A stretch of 64,000 nt of DNA from Bacteroidetes bacterium MedPE-SWsnd-G1 (GTDB lineage Bacteria; Bacteroidota; Bacteroidia; Flavobacteriales; Flavobacteriaceae), in contig MPDD01000007.1 of NCBI GenBank assembly GCA_001874265.1, positions 1 to 64,000 on the forward strand. The letters run 5' to 3'. Every line of letters begins with the position of its first letter. Within the stretch, counting starts at the first letter, position 1. The notes beneath the pieces were generated by a model. That model was given only the letters and a program-made list of their open reading frames with translations. It was not told the DNA's origin and did no database searches. The position numbers and the translations under genes were made by a program. Below are positions 20,512-31,754 of the stretch, one piece after another.

Positions 20512-23016
20512 ATGAAAAAATTCATCCTACTCCTAAGTATTCTTACTTTTACAATTGGTTTTTCTCAAGACAATTTAGACTTGTCTTATTACATTTCTGA
20601 AACCAATTTAGATCCTAATATCCCAACACCTGAAAGCGTAATCGGTCACCCTGTTGGAAAATGGCATATTACCCACGACAAACTAGCGCAATATATGTAC
20701 GCTTTGGCTGATGCGTCTGATAGAATTACCATAGAAAATAGAGGTAAAACATTTGAAGACAGACCATTATTACTTCTTACAATCACTGCGCCAGACAACC
20801 ATTCTAATTTAGAAAATATTAGAACGGCACATGTAGCACTAACTGAAAATGGATCAGAAAACTTAGATGTTGCAGAAATGCCAATTGTTGTTTATCAAGG
20901 GTTCTCTATCCATGGTAACGAGCCTAGCGGTTCTAACGCAGCATTGGTTGCCGCTTATTATTTAGCCGCGTCACAAAGTGAAGAAACTAAACAACTACTG
21001 AATGATGTGGTAATCTTATTTGACCCAGCGTTTAATCCAGATGGGTTACAACGTTTTGCATATTGGGCAAATACCAATAAAAACAAAAACTTAACGGCTG
21101 ACGGGAATGACCGTGAATATGACGAAGTTTGGCCGGGTGGAAGAACTAATCATTACTGGTTTGATATGAATCGTGACTGGCTTCCTGTTCAACTGCCAGA
21201 ATCTAGAGCTAGAATTAAATCATTTCATAAATGGATGCCTAATATCTTAACAGATCATCACGAAATGGGAACAAATTCAACATTCTTTTTTCAACCTGGA
21301 ATTCCTAGTAGAACGCATCCTTTAACACCAAAATTAAATCAAGAATTAACCGGGAAAATTGGGAATTACCACGCAAAGACATTGGATAAAATTGGTTCAC
21401 TATATTTTACTGAAGAAAACTATGATGACTTTTATTATGGAAAAGGATCAACATTTCCAGATGTAAATGGAAGTATCGGAATTTTATTTGAACAAGGAAG
21501 CTCTAGAGGTCATTTGCAAGAATCTAGCAATGGAGTCTTAACCTTTCCATTCACCATTAGAAATCAATACACTGCGGCAATGTCTACCTTAGAAGCTGCG
21601 CAAAATATGCGAGAAGAAATTCTTACGTACCAACGTAATTTTTATAAGAACGCACGTGGAGAACAAGAAAACAAAGCCATTATTTTTGGTGATGAAAAAG
21701 ATGCTGCAAAAACATATCACTTAGCAGAAATTTTAAATCGTCATAAAATAAAATTTCACGAATTAAAGAACGATGTAACATTAAATGGAAAAAACTATAA
21801 AAAAGGATATAGTTATGTTGTTCCTAAAAATCAGAAAAACAATCGCTTAATTCAAGCAATGTTTGAAAAAAGAACCACTTTTCAAGACAGTTTATTTTAC
21901 GACATTTCTGCATGGACCTTCCCTCTAGCCTTTAATTTAGATTATACAGAAGATGCATCTTTAAACAATGCAGGAGCACTAGTAGGTGATTTACAATTTA
22001 AACAAGGTAATGTATCGGAAAAAAGCGATTATGCTTACGTAATGGAATGGCATGAATACTATACACCACGATTGTTAAATCAATTATTAGAAAATGGAAT
22101 TAGAGCCAAAGCATCTACGAAACAATTCACCACTAATAATAAATTGTACGATTATGGAACTATTCTTATTCCTGTTGAAAATCAAAAACTAAATTCTGAC
22201 CAAATTTATGCGTTAGTTTCGAAACTTGCAGATGAAAACCATGTTCAAATTGACGGTTTACATACTGGATTGACTATTGGTATTGATTTAGGAAGTAATG
22301 GATTTAGAACTGTTCAAAAGCAAAAAATTGCCCTAATTGTCGGAGAAGGAATTTCCAGTTATGATGCGGGTGAAATTTGGCATTTATTAGACCAACGTTA
22401 TGATATTTCAATAACAAAATTAGACACGCAACATTTATCAGGTGCAGATTTAAGTTCTTACACAACTATAATTGGAACCAATTTGCGTTACTTAACGAAA
22501 TCAGCAACTTCAAACCTTAAAGAATGGATACAAGGAGGTGGAACCTTTATTGGTTACAGAAACACACTTAGCTGGTTAAACTCTCAAGAACTTGTCAAAC
22601 TAGAATTTAAGAAATTTAGTAGAACTGCTACAAATATTTCTTTTGAACAAAGGAGAGATTATAGTGGCGCACAGAATATTGGAGGTGCTATTTTTCAAGT
22701 TGATTTAGATCTGTCACACCCGATTAACTTCGGCTACAAAAACGATCAAATAGCAATGTTTAGGAACACTTCTATTTTCATGGAAGCGGATAAAAATAGT
22801 TACAATAACCCAATTAGATATACTGACAATCCCCTATTAAGTGGTTATATTTCTAAACCAAAATTAGACAGTTTAAAAAACACGGTACCCTTTAAAGTTT
22901 CAAGATTAAGTAAAGGAAAAATATTGTCTTTTACAGACAATACCAACTTTAGAGCGTTTTGGTACGGAACCAACAAACTACTTATGAATGCTATTTTCTT
23001 TAATAGCATGATGTAA
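20512..23016 (+). CDS. M14 family zinc carboxypeptidase (track ORF starts at 20479; ATG at 20512 gives signal peptide)
   Basis: IHGNEPSGSNAA (HxxE) and TDHHEMG zinc ligand motifs; MKKFILLLSILTFTIGFS signal. Confidence 0.9.
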   Translation: MKKFILLLSILTFTIGFSQDNLDLSYYISETNLDPNIPTPESVIGHPVGKWHITHDKLAQYMYALADASDRITIENRGKTFEDRPLLLLTITAPDNHSNLENIRTAHVALTENGSENLDVAEMPIVVYQGFSIHGNEPSGSNAALVAAYYLAASQSEETKQLLNDVVILFDPAFNPDGLQRFAYWANTNKNKNLTADGNDREYDEVWPGGRTNHYWFDMNRDWLPVQLPESRARIKSFHKWMPNILTDHHEMGTNSTFFFQPGIPSRTHPLTPKLNQELTGKIGNYHAKTLDKIGSLYFTEENYDDFYYGKGSTFPDVNGSIGILFEQGSSRGHLQESSNGVLTFPFTIRNQYTAAMSTLEAAQNMREEILTYQRNFYKNARGEQENKAIIFGDEKDAAKTYHLAEILNRHKIKFHELKNDVTLNGKNYKKGYSYVVPKNQKNNRLIQAMFEKRTTFQDSLFYDISAWTFPLAFNLDYTEDASLNNAGALVGDLQFKQGNVSEKSDYAYVMEWHEYYTPRLLNQLLENGIRAKASTKQFTTNNKLYDYGTILIPVENQKLNSDQIYALVSKLADENHVQIDGLHTGLTIGIDLGSNGFRTVQKQKIALIVGEGISSYDAGEIWHLLDQRYDISITKLDTQHLSGADLSSYTTIIGTNLRYLTKSATSNLKEWIQGGGTFIGYRNTLSWLNSQELVKLEFKKFSRTATNISFEQRRDYSGAQNIGGAIFQVDLDLSHPINFGYKNDQIAMFRNTSIFMEADKNSYNNPIRYTDNPLLSGYISKPKLDSLKNTVPFKVSRLSKGKILSFTDNTNFRAFWYGTNKLLMNAIFFNSMM

Positions 23017-23031
23017 TAATAAATTAACAAC

Positions 23032-23064
23032 AAAAAAAGCAACCTAAACAGGTTGCTTTTTTTT
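23032..23064 (+). terminator. Terminator after M14 peptidase gene
   Basis: AAAAAAAGCAACC-taaaca-GGTTGCTTTTTTTT. Confidence 0.85.
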
Positions 23065-23085
23065 GTTACAATGGTCTTGCACTTG

Positions 23086-23457
23086 TTAATCTGCTTGTTG
23101 TAAATATATCTGATGCCAATCGTGCATCGTGTTTTGAGAACTATATCCTTGTAAAGAACTCAATTGACTTTGTGTTAGATTTACTGTTAGAAGTACTCCG
23201 TTATTCATTAATCTTCTTAAATTTAAGTAAGCAGAACACTGTAAATTTTCCATTACTTCTTTCCATTGACTTTTTGTATATCCTACCGGAGTTGTATAAT
23301 TTTGAGTTTGAATTAATCGTTGGATGTTATCATATGCGTCAAAATAAAAACGTTTCACTCTAGAAACCGTGCTTTTTACTTTTGAAATTTTTACTCCGTT
23401 CGAATTTGTTGATTTTTCAACTTCTTTATTCTTTCTTTTTCTTTGATAAGGAAACAT
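23086..23457 (-). CDS. Hypothetical basic protein
   Basis: Intact 123-aa ORF with its own -7-like box TAATTTTG at about 23488-23495. Confidence 0.55.
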   Translation of the reverse strand: MFPYQRKRKNKEVEKSTNSNGVKISKVKSTVSRVKRFYFDAYDNIQRLIQTQNYTTPVGYTKSQWKEVMENLQCSAYLNLRRLMNNGVLLTVNLTQSQLSSLQGYSSQNTMHDWHQIYLQQAD

Positions 23458-23553
23458 AACTATAAGTTTTTAAGATTATTATAGTTCAAAATTACCTTGG
23501 ATTACTGAAAGACAACACGACATTTCATGTCTTATCATCCAAAAAAAGACTCC

Positions 23554-24354
23554 CTAATTTACTAACTCCAATACTGTAAGAATAGGTCTATGATCAGAAG
23601 CAATACTTTCATCGATAACACGCGACTCAATTACACGCCATCTATGAGCTGGTCTAAATAAAACGTAATCTATTTTAATTCTTGGGTTATCTGCAGGATA
23701 AGTAAATTCAGAATTCTTATGTGATGCACTCCACTCTTCAAATAAAATCTGCATTGCCTCACTAGTTGGTTCCGCATTTAAATCTCCCGTAAGAATGGTT
23801 GGCATATCTGAATCTGAAAACAATTTGTTTAATGCTACAGCTTGATTAATTCTATCTGTGGAATCTTTGGTATGATCTAAGTGTGTTCCTACAAACCGAA
23901 TTGTATCTCCACTTTTAAGTTGGACTTGAACTTCTAATGCGGCCCTCGGCTCTTTGTTTTCTCTGACCGGTAAAGCATGATTCTGAGTTGATAAAAATGA
24001 ATAACGAGACAAAACACCTTCGCCGTAACCTCCACCATCAAAATCCATAGCTTTTCCAAAAAGTGGAGCCATTTTAGTTCTTAAACCTAATTCAGTTACC
24101 AAATCATAATTCCTTGCTCTCTTGGTTTTATTGTCTACTTCTTGTAAAGCAACTAAATCTGGTTGTACATCATTAATTACTTTCGCTAATAAATCTAAAT
24201 CGAATTTTTTATCAGCTCCTACGGTTTCTCCATGATAAATATTGTAAGATAACACACGTACAATTTTTGTAGAATCTATTACCATTTGAGCTGAAATGTT
24301 AGCAAAACTTACAAGAAAAAAGATTTGCAGCAAAAATGATTTAAACGCTTTCAT
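23554..24354 (-). CDS. Secreted endonuclease/exonuclease/phosphatase family protein
   Basis: RVLSYNIYHGE, DLVALQEVD, GTHLDH, TGDLNAEP, IDYVLF, SDHRPIL motifs. Confidence 0.92.
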   Translation of the reverse strand: MKAFKSFLLQIFFLVSFANISAQMVIDSTKIVRVLSYNIYHGETVGADKKFDLDLLAKVINDVQPDLVALQEVDNKTKRARNYDLVTELGLRTKMAPLFGKAMDFDGGGYGEGVLSRYSFLSTQNHALPVRENKEPRAALEVQVQLKSGDTIRFVGTHLDHTKDSTDRINQAVALNKLFSDSDMPTILTGDLNAEPTSEAMQILFEEWSASHKNSEFTYPADNPRIKIDYVLFRPAHRWRVIESRVIDESIASDHRPILTVLELVN

Positions 24355-24428
24355 GAATATAAAAAATGAGAATTATTAAGAAATTAAAGGTAAACAATTA
24401 TGTTTAGGAATAAGGAAAGCTTATAAAC

Positions 24429-24458
24429 AAAAAAAGCATCTCAATTGAGATGCTTTTT
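24429..24458 (-). terminator. Terminator of tRNA-Asp
   Basis: AAAAAGCATCTCAATTGAGATGCTTTTT perfect hairpin. Confidence 0.85.
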
Positions 24459-24460
24459 GC

Positions 24461-24533
24461 GGTCTGGACGGGACTCGAACCCGCGACCTCCTGCGTGACA
24501 GGCAGGCATTCTAACCAGCTGAACTACCAAACC
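24461..24533 (-). tRNA. tRNA-Asp(GTC)
   Basis: GGTTTGGTAGTTCAGCTGGTTAGAATGCCTGCCTGTCACGCAGGAGGTCGCGGGTTCGAGTCCCGTCCAGACC. Confidence 0.93.
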
Positions 24534-24597
24534 GTTGCTGTTAGCGGATGCAAATATACTCGTGTTTTTTAATTCTGCAAAGGAAAAATGAGAAAAT

Positions 24598-25539
24598 TTA
24601 TAAAAATCTTTGGCGACTAATTAAATACGAAATCAAGACTGTTTCAAATCCCTTTTGAATGTCAACCGGCACATAATCTATCTTATACTGCATACACTTC
24701 AATTTCAATTCATTAAAGTACCTATCAATACTTTCTTTGTATTGCTTTTGAATGGAATCTGCATATAAATTAATTTCCTCTCCAGTCTCTACATCTACAA
24801 ATTTTTTAGGTCTATTGTCAAAATCAAAGTTTTTTTCAAACTTACCATCATAAGTATGGAACAAAACCACCTCATGCTTATTGTATTTTAAATGTCTTAA
24901 GGCCTCGAACAACTCTTCTTCTTTCTTATCGGACTGAAACATATCGGTAAATAAAAAAATTAATGACCTTCTATGTATTTTTTCCGCGATTTGATGCAAT
25001 ACTTTATATGTTTCCGTCGTCTTGTTAGATTTAGAAGACAACAAGTCTTCCAATTGCTTTAACAACATTCTTCTGTGTGCATCACTTCCCTTTTCTGGAG
25101 CATAATAATCAATTTGATCAGAATACACACTTAAACCAACAGCATCTCGCTGTCTTTTCAAAATCTCTAACAAGGCTGCCGACGCAATTGCAGAAAATCC
25201 TATTTTATTTAAATTAGAAATTGATGGCTTTTCTAAAACCGGAAAGTGCATAGAAGCCGAATTATCTATAATTATATGACAGCGCAAATTGGTTTCTTCT
25301 TCGTATCGTTTTACATATAACTTGTCCGTCTTTGCAAATAATTTCCAATCTATATGACGCGTACTTTCACCCTTATTATATAATCTATGCTCTGCAAACT
25401 CCACCGAAAACCCATGAAAAGGACTTTTATGCATACCAGTTATAAAACCCTCTACCACTTGTCTTGCAAGCAATTCAAGGTTTTTCAATTCAGAAATATG
25501 TTTTACCGATATTTTACTCATAGTAACAAATATAGTCAA
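24598..25539 (-). CDS. DUF58 domain-containing protein
   Basis: GxSxxFAEHRLYNKGESTRHIDWKLFAKTDKLYVKRYEEE and vWA-like IIIDNSASM. Confidence 0.92.
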   Translation of the reverse strand: MTIFVTMSKISVKHISELKNLELLARQVVEGFITGMHKSPFHGFSVEFAEHRLYNKGESTRHIDWKLFAKTDKLYVKRYEEETNLRCHIIIDNSASMHFPVLEKPSISNLNKIGFSAIASAALLEILKRQRDAVGLSVYSDQIDYYAPEKGSDAHRRMLLKQLEDLLSSKSNKTTETYKVLHQIAEKIHRRSLIFLFTDMFQSDKKEEELFEALRHLKYNKHEVVLFHTYDGKFEKNFDFDNRPKKFVDVETGEEINLYADSIQKQYKESIDRYFNELKLKCMQYKIDYVPVDIQKGFETVLISYLISRQRFL

Positions 25540-25597
25540 TTGTCATCCCTATGAAAAAGAGAGTCAAATTTTTAATAAAATTCTCAATAGATTTTAG

Positions 25598-25622
25598 ATT
25601 CTTCATTACGTTCAGAATGACA
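25598..25622. repeat. Interspersed stem-loop element copy 1
   Basis: ATTCT-TCATTACGTTC-AGAAT-GACA. Confidence 0.6.
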
Positions 25623-25623
25623 T

Positions 25624-25656
25624 AAAAAAAGGCTCAACTTTCGTTGAGCCTTCATT
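25624..25656 (-). terminator. Terminator after trxA
   Basis: AAGGCTCAACgaaaGTTGAGCCTTTTTTT on minus strand. Confidence 0.8.
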
Positions 25657-25675
25657 TATCTTTGGAGCCTGCTTT

Positions 25676-25993
25676 TTATAAAGCGGCATCAATTTTTCCA
25701 GTGTATGTTGTTTTTGGAGCAACACCAACTTGCTTATCAACAACTTCTCCGTTTTTGAATAACAATACAGTTGGAATGTTACGTACACCATATTTAGCAG
25801 CAAATTCCTGATTTGCATCAACATCAACTTTACCAACAACTGCCTTACCTTCGTAATCAGTAGCAATTTCTTCGATGATTGGCCCAACCATTCTACAAGG
25901 CCCACACCATGCTGCCCAAAAATCTACTAATACTGGTTTGTCTGACTTTAATACTACTTCATCAAAAGTTGCATCTGTTATTTCTAATGCCAT
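25676..25993 (-). CDS. trxA: Thioredoxin
   Basis: VDFWAAWCGPCRMVGP active site. Confidence 0.97.
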   Translation of the reverse strand: MALEITDATFDEVVLKSDKPVLVDFWAAWCGPCRMVGPIIEEIATDYEGKAVVGKVDVDANQEFAAKYGVRNIPTVLLFKNGEVVDKQVGVAPKTTYTGKIDAAL

Positions 25994-26118
25994 AATTTTA
26001 TTTTTAATCTGTTATTATTTCGTTTTTACATTGCAAAAATAGAAAAATTATCCCCTGAATTTTATGAATTTTATCAGTTTTATTTATAACAGTATTAAGG
26101 AAACTAATTTTATACTAA

Positions 26119-27075
26119 CTAAAATATTGCTTTCGCAATAGCCTGGATATTGCTCGACTTACCCATAGAATAATAATGCACTCCTGGAACACCCGCGGCA
26201 ATTAATTCTTTACTTTGTTGAATAGCCCATTCAATTCCAACTTGGCGCACTTCTTTATTATTTGAGCATTTTTGAACTTCTTTTATTAAGGCCTCTGGCA
26301 CATCTAAGCTAAACACTTGAGGTAAAATTTGCATGTGTCTTTTTACCGCTACAGGTTTTATTCCTGGTAAAATTGGAACATTTATCCCCATTGCTTTTGC
26401 AGCATCACAAAACTCAAAGAATTTTTGATTGTCAAAAAACATTTGCGTAACCACATAATCAGCACCTGCATCTACCTTCTCTTTTAATCTCATTAAATCA
26501 GTTTGCATACTCGGTGCCTCCATATGCTTTTCTGGATATCCTGCAACCCCTACACAGAAACTAGACGTGTGTTTCGTTTCAATTTCATCATGCAAATAAT
26601 TACCCTTATTCAATTCTGATATTTGCTTTACCAAGTCGCTAGCAAATGCATTTCCACCTTCTGTAGGTTTAAAATATTGTTCGTGTTTGGCGGCGTCACC
26701 TCTCAATGCCATGATATTATCAATCCCCAAATATTGACAATCTACCAAAACATATTCTGTTTCTTCTTTTGTAAAACCACCACATAATACATGCGGTACC
26801 GTGTCAACATCGAACTTGTGCTTTATTGATGCACAAATACCAACTGTACCTGGACGCATCCTCGTAACTTTACGCTCTAACAACCCATTCTCTCGTTTTA
26901 CATAAATATATTCTTCTCTTGATGTTGTCACATCAATAAAAGGGGGTTGAAATTCCATCAAAGGCTCAATATTATCATATAAATCCTTGATATTTTGCCC
27001 CTTTACTGGCGGAACCACTTCAAAAGAAAATAAGGTTTTCCCGTTGGCATTTTTTATGTGATCTGTTACTTTCAT
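26119..27075 (-). CDS. metF: Methylenetetrahydrofolate reductase
   Basis: FSFEVVPP, DVTTSREEYIYVKR, CGGFTKEE...DNIMALRGD, GADYVVTQMFFD. Confidence 0.96.
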   Translation of the reverse strand: MKVTDHIKNANGKTLFSFEVVPPVKGQNIKDLYDNIEPLMEFQPPFIDVTTSREEYIYVKRENGLLERKVTRMRPGTVGICASIKHKFDVDTVPHVLCGGFTKEETEYVLVDCQYLGIDNIMALRGDAAKHEQYFKPTEGGNAFASDLVKQISELNKGNYLHDEIETKHTSSFCVGVAGYPEKHMEAPSMQTDLMRLKEKVDAGADYVVTQMFFDNQKFFEFCDAAKAMGINVPILPGIKPVAVKRHMQILPQVFSLDVPEALIKEVQKCSNNKEVRQVGIEWAIQQSKELIAAGVPGVHYYSMGKSSNIQAIAKAIF

Positions 27076-27119
27076 TTATGCTGAATTTAGTTCAGTATCG
27101 TTTTATTTTATATGATGAG

Positions 27120-27144
27120 ACACTTCGACAGGCTCAGTGTGACA
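27120..27144. repeat. Interspersed stem-loop element copy 2
   Basis: ACACT-TCGACAGGCTC-AGTGT-GACA, abuts the metH stop codon. Confidence 0.6.
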
Positions 27145-29856
27145 TTAACTATCTACAATATTCGGGTTTAACCATTTCTCGGCTTCTTTTAAATCTACTC
27201 CCTTTCTTGCTGAATAATCTGCTACTTGATCCTGAGTGATTTTTCCAAGTCCAAAATATTTCGCTTCCTTATTTCCAAAATAGTATCCAGAAACAGAGGC
27301 TGCCGGCCACATGGCCAAACTCTCTGTTAATTCAACTCCAATTCTTTCTTTCACCTTTAAAACTTCCCAAATCGTTAATTTTTCTGTGTGATCTGGACAA
27401 GCAGGATACCCCGGCGCAGGTCGAATACCTTTATATCCTTCTTTGATTAACTCTTCATTAGATAATTTTTCATTAGCAGCATAGCCCCAATAATTTGTAC
27501 GGACTTCTTTATGTAAAAATTCTGCATAAGCTTCTGCAAAGCGATCTGCTAAGGCTTTTACCATAATGGCATTATAATCATCGTTCTTAGCTTCATAAGC
27601 CTCAGCTAATTCTTTAGTTCCAAATCCTGTTGATACACAGAAACAACCCATATAATCCTGAATTCCGGAATTTTTGGGAGCAATAAAATCCGCCAATGCA
27701 AAATTTGGTTTCCCTTCTCTTTTATCTAACTGCTGACGAAGAGTTCTAAAGATGTTTTTTTCATTTGAGGCGACTTCCACTTCGACATCGTCTTCATTAA
27801 TTGTGTTTGCAGGAAACAATCCAAAAACTGCTTTCGTTTTAAGCAACTTCTTAGAAACAATTTCTTTTAACAATTTTTGAGCGTCTTCGTATAACTCCGT
27901 TGCTTGATCTCCTACCACCTCATCTGTTAATATAGCCGGAAATTTACCATGCAAATCCCAAGATCTAAAAAACGGGCTCCAATCTATAAATGGAAGCAAT
28001 TGCTCTAATGTTATATGCTCTAAAACGTAGGTTCCTAACTTATTTGGTTTCGTAATTTCTGTAGTATTCCAATCTATTTTGAACTTTCTTTCACGAGCCT
28101 CATCTAAAGAAATCATTTTCTTTTTCTTAGTTCTCTTTAGGAAATTATCTCTAAACTCTTCATAGTCCGATTTCAATTCGGTTATATAAGAATCTGAATC
28201 TTCATTTAACAAATCGCCTGCAACTGTAACCGCTCTAGACGCATCATTTACATGGACAACTGCATTTTTATATTGCGGATCAATTTTCACTGAAGTATGA
28301 GCCTTAGAAGTTGTTGCTCCTCCAATCATCAATGGCAACTTAAAATTAAGTCTTTCCATTTCTTTGGCCAAATACACCATTTCATCTAATGATGGTGTAA
28401 TCAATCCGCTTAACCCAATAATATCTACATTTTCTTCTTTGGCTTTTTCAATAATCTTTTCAGGTGGCACCATAACACCCATGTCAACAATTTCATAATT
28501 GTTACATGCTAATACAACTCCAACAATATTTTTTCCAATATCGTGTACATCACCTTTTACCGTTGCCAATAAAATTTTTCCGTTAGAATCAGACGAACCT
28601 TCGGTTCCCAAAGACTTCTTCTCTTCTTCAATAAATGGTAGCAAATGAGCAACCGCTTTTTTCATTACACGAGCGGATTTTACAACTTGCGGTAAGAACA
28701 TTTTCCCTGCACCGAACAAATCACCAACAACATTCATTCCGGTCATTAAGTTCCCTTCAATTACGTGAATTGGTCTTTCTGCATTGCAACGTGCTTCTTC
28801 AACATCTTCTACTATATACTCATCAATTCCTTTTACCAAGGCCCTTGTAATTCTATCTTGTAAAGGCTCATCTCTCCAAGACAAATCAATAACAACTTCT
28901 TTCTTTGTTCCTTTTACCGTTTCAGCAAAATCTAACAAGCGTTCTGTTGCGTCATCTCTTTTATCTAGGATAACATCCTCAATACGCTCTAATAAGTCCT
29001 TCGGTATATCATCATAAACCTCTAGCATCGCAGGGTTCACAATTCCCATATTCATACCTGCCTCAATGGCATAGTATAAAAACACGGAGTGCATGGCTTC
29101 TCTTACTGTATTATTTCCTCTAAAAGAAAAGGACACGTTACTCACACCACCACTTACACTAACATGTGGTAAGTTTTGACGCACCCATCGCGTTGCCTCA
29201 ATGAAATCGGTTGCATTTTTTCTATGCTCATCCATTCCCGTGGCAACTGGAAAAATATTTAAATCGAAGATAATATCTTCTGGTGGAAAATTTACTTTTT
29301 CAACTAAAACGTCATATGAACGTTTTGCGATTTCAATTCTTCGCTCATATGTGTCTGCTTGTCCAACTTCATCAAAGGCCATTACAATTACAGCTGCACC
29401 ATAACGTTTTATTTTCTTTGCATGTTCAATAAACTCTGCTTCTCCTTCTTTTAAACTGATGGAATTCACAACACATTTACCCTGAACAACTTGCAACCCC
29501 GCTTCAATAATATCCCATTTAGAGGAATCTATCATTAACGGAACTCGTGCAATATCTGGTTCAGAAGCAATTAAATTTAAAAAGCGAACCATTGCTGCCT
29601 TTCCGTCGATCAAACCGTCATCCATATTCACATCAACAATCTGCGCTCCTCCTTCTACCTGATGACGTGCAATAGCCAAAGCTTCATCGAACTTCTCCTC
29701 TTTTACCAAACGTAAAAACTTACGAGAACCTGCTACATTAGTACGTTCACCAACATTAATGAAATTGCTGTGCTCGTCAATAATAAGAGGTTCTAAACCG
29801 GATAATCTCATCGGTTTTCTCTGGATTGTATTTCTATTTTGATTACTCAACTTCAC
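27145..29856 (-). CDS. metH: Methionine synthase, pterin-, B12-binding and activation domains
   Basis: [49 protein letters not shown]; lacks the N-terminal Hcy domain. Confidence 0.96.
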   Translation of the reverse strand: MKLSNQNRNTIQRKPMRLSGLEPLIIDEHSNFINVGERTNVAGSRKFLRLVKEEKFDEALAIARHQVEGGAQIVDVNMDDGLIDGKAAMVRFLNLIASEPDIARVPLMIDSSKWDIIEAGLQVVQGKCVVNSISLKEGEAEFIEHAKKIKRYGAAVIVMAFDEVGQADTYERRIEIAKRSYDVLVEKVNFPPEDIIFDLNIFPVATGMDEHRKNATDFIEATRWVRQNLPHVSVSGGVSNVSFSFRGNNTVREAMHSVFLYYAIEAGMNMGIVNPAMLEVYDDIPKDLLERIEDVILDKRDDATERLLDFAETVKGTKKEVVIDLSWRDEPLQDRITRALVKGIDEYIVEDVEEARCNAERPIHVIEGNLMTGMNVVGDLFGAGKMFLPQVVKSARVMKKAVAHLLPFIEEEKKSLGTEGSSDSNGKILLATVKGDVHDIGKNIVGVVLACNNYEIVDMGVMVPPEKIIEKAKEENVDIIGLSGLITPSLDEMVYLAKEMERLNFKLPLMIGGATTSKAHTSVKIDPQYKNAVVHVNDASRAVTVAGDLLNEDSDSYITELKSDYEEFRDNFLKRTKKKKMISLDEARERKFKIDWNTTEITKPNKLGTYVLEHITLEQLLPFIDWSPFFRSWDLHGKFPAILTDEVVGDQATELYEDAQKLLKEIVSKKLLKTKAVFGLFPANTINEDDVEVEVASNEKNIFRTLRQQLDKREGKPNFALADFIAPKNSGIQDYMGCFCVSTGFGTKELAEAYEAKNDDYNAIMVKALADRFAEAYAEFLHKEVRTNYWGYAANEKLSNEELIKEGYKGIRPAPGYPACPDHTEKLTIWEVLKVKERIGVELTESLAMWPAASVSGYYFGNKEAKYFGLGKITQDQVADYSARKGVDLKEAEKWLNPNIVDS

Positions 29857-29869
29857 TTAATTTTTTGAG

Positions 29870-29894
29870 ACTTCTCGACTAGGCTTGAAGTAAC
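29870..29894. repeat. Interspersed stem-loop element copy 3
   Basis: ACTTC-TCGACTAGGCTT-GAAGT-AAC. Confidence 0.5.
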
Positions 29895-29915
29895 TTTATT
29901 AATTAAAAATTACAT

Positions 29916-30197
29916 CTATTTATAATGCTGAACCGTTGGAAATGGTTCATAAAAATGATGTAATAGTTTTTTCCAATCTTGATATTCCTGTGATTCTCTA
30001 AATCCTATTTCGTGATCTTCCATGGTTTCCCAATTCACTAATAGTATATATTTATTTTCTTCTTCGATGCATTTTTTCATTTCATGAGAAATATAGCCCT
30101 TCATAGATGAAATAATTATTTGTGCTTTCGAAAAAGTTTTTTCAAATTCACTTGACAGCCCTTGTTTGATATTTAAAATGGCTACTTCTAAAATCAT
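29916..30197 (-). CDS. Antibiotic biosynthesis monooxygenase (ABM)-domain protein
   Basis: [26 protein letters not shown]...[20 protein letters not shown] dimeric alpha/beta barrel pattern; ATG-A overlap with upstream metH fragment gene. Confidence 0.8.
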   Translation of the reverse strand: MILEVAILNIKQGLSSEFEKTFSKAQIIISSMKGYISHEMKKCIEEENKYILLVNWETMEDHEIGFRESQEYQDWKKLLHHFYEPFPTVQHYK

Positions 30198-31192
30198 ACT
30201 TCTCTTGGAGAATAATTAGATGCAACTTCAGCAATTGCATTTATATGTTCAGGAGTTGTTCCACAACAACCACCAATAATATTAATCAAACTCTTGTCTA
30301 AATATTCCTTTATTTTTCCAGCCATTACCTCTGGTGTTTCGTCATATTCTCCAAAAGCATTAGGCAAACCAGCATTTGGGTGTGCAGAAACTCCAAAATC
30401 AGTTCTATCTGAAACGACTTGTAAATATGGTGTTAATTGATCAGCACCCAACGCACAATTAAATCCAACAGTTAACAAATCTAAATGCGATACTGAAATT
30501 AAAAATGCTTCCGCTGTTTGACCAGATAAAGTTCTTCCCGAAGCGTCTGTAATAGTACCACTTACCATAATTGGAATATTAATTCCTCTCTCTTCATTCA
30601 CTTCTTCGATGGCGAATAGTGCTGCCTTTGCGTTTAAAGTATCAAAAATAGTTTCTACTAATAATATATCGACCCCTCCATCGACTAAGGCTTCCGTTTG
30701 TTGTTTGTATGCAATACGCAATTCATCAAAAGTTACAGCTCTATATCCAGGATCATTTACATCTGGAGACATACTCGCAGTTCTGTTCGTTGGCCCAATA
30801 GAACCTGCAACAAACCTTGGTTTATTGGGCTCTTTTGCTGAAAACTCATTTGCAACCTCCTTGGCTATTTTTGCCGATTGAAAATTCAACTCATATACCC
30901 ATTCCTCCATATCATAATCTGCCATGGCAATTGTAGTCCCGGAAAATGTATTCGTCTCAACAATATCTGCACCTGCCTTGAAATATTTCGCATGAATTTC
31001 TTTGATGGCTTTTGGCTGTGTAATAGACAACATATCATTGTTTCCTTTTACAGAAGTATGGAAATCTTTAAACTGCTCTCCACGATAATCTTCCTCCGTA
31101 AAATTGTATTGTTGAATCATGGTTCCCATGGCTCCGTCCAATACTAGAATGCGTTCTTTTAATATATCTTTAATATTCGGCATAAGTTTCAA
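30194..31192 (-). CDS. metH: Methionine synthase homocysteine-binding domain
   Basis: [45 protein letters not shown] zinc-binding motif. Confidence 0.94.
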   Translation of the reverse strand: MKLMPNIKDILKERILVLDGAMGTMIQQYNFTEEDYRGEQFKDFHTSVKGNNDMLSITQPKAIKEIHAKYFKAGADIVETNTFSGTTIAMADYDMEEWVYELNFQSAKIAKEVANEFSAKEPNKPRFVAGSIGPTNRTASMSPDVNDPGYRAVTFDELRIAYKQQTEALVDGGVDILLVETIFDTLNAKAALFAIEEVNEERGINIPIMVSGTITDASGRTLSGQTAEAFLISVSHLDLLTVGFNCALGADQLTPYLQVVSDRTDFGVSAHPNAGLPNAFGEYDETPEVMAGKIKEYLDKSLINIIGGCCGTTPEHINAIAEVASNYSPREV

Positions 31193-31223
31193 TTCTTTAA
31201 AACGTCTTTTTTACAAGTAAAAG

Positions 31224-31269
31224 ATCCTTCACTCCAGTACTCATAAGCACAAACTCGCTCAGGATGACA
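31224..31269. repeat. Interspersed stem-loop element copy 4 (long loop)
   Basis: ATCCT-N32 ending in CTCGCTC-AGGAT-GACA. Confidence 0.45.
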
Positions 31270-31346
31270 TTACATAATATCAAAGTTCAATTTTAAGTAG
31301 CGGCAAAGATATTTAATATCTCAACCAATTACTATAATGATTATTT

Positions 31347-31380
31347 AAAAAAACCCTCAATAAATTGAGGGTTTGTCTTT
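31347..31380 (-). terminator. Terminator after ferredoxin gene
   Basis: CCCTCAATTTATTGAGGGTTTTTTT on minus strand. Confidence 0.8.
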
Positions 31381-31715
31381 TATACTTCCGATTCTGGTGC
31401 GAGTTCAATTTCGAGTCCCTCTAACTCGGGGGTTATGGCTATTTGACAGCCCAACCTGCTATTGTCCTCTACATAAAATGCCTCTGCTAACATTAAATCT
31501 TCATCTACGCTCATTTCTGGCAATTCATGATCTGAATGCACGTAGCACTGGCAAGACGCACACATGGCCATTCCGCCACAAATACCTACTGTACCTTCTG
31601 GAGCCAATTCATAAGCTCTAACCACTTCCATAACATTCATTGCCATATCTGTTGGTGCCTGAATATCATGGGTTACACCATCTCTATCCTTAATTTTTAT
31701 ATTTACGTCTGACAT
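31380..31715 (-). CDS. 2Fe-2S ferredoxin (true start MSDVNIKIK at 31715; track ORF is over-extended)
   Basis: CGGMAMCASCQCYV [2Fe-2S] motif and distal Cys (LGCQIAITPELEGLEIELA). Confidence 0.93.
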   Translation of the reverse strand: MSDVNIKIKDRDGVTHDIQAPTDMAMNVMEVVRAYELAPEGTVGICGGMAMCASCQCYVHSDHELPEMSVDEDLMLAEAFYVEDNSRLGCQIAITPELEGLEIELAPESEV

Positions 31716-31730
31716 TACTTTTTTATTTAA

Positions 31731-31754
31731 AAAAGGTTCCCGAAAATTCGGGAA
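31731..31754 (-). terminator. Hairpin between reductase and ferredoxin genes
   Basis: GGTTCCCGAATTTTCGGGAACC followed by TTTTTT on minus strand. Confidence 0.75.

Noticed and set aside
25612-25905. 97-aa ORF overlapping trxA on the same strand
   Set aside because: Frame-shifted reading of the clear thioredoxin gene; no independent evidence.
27145-31192. metH as a frameshifted pseudogene
   Set aside because: The two parts break at a natural domain boundary, both are intact, and another complete gene lies between them.
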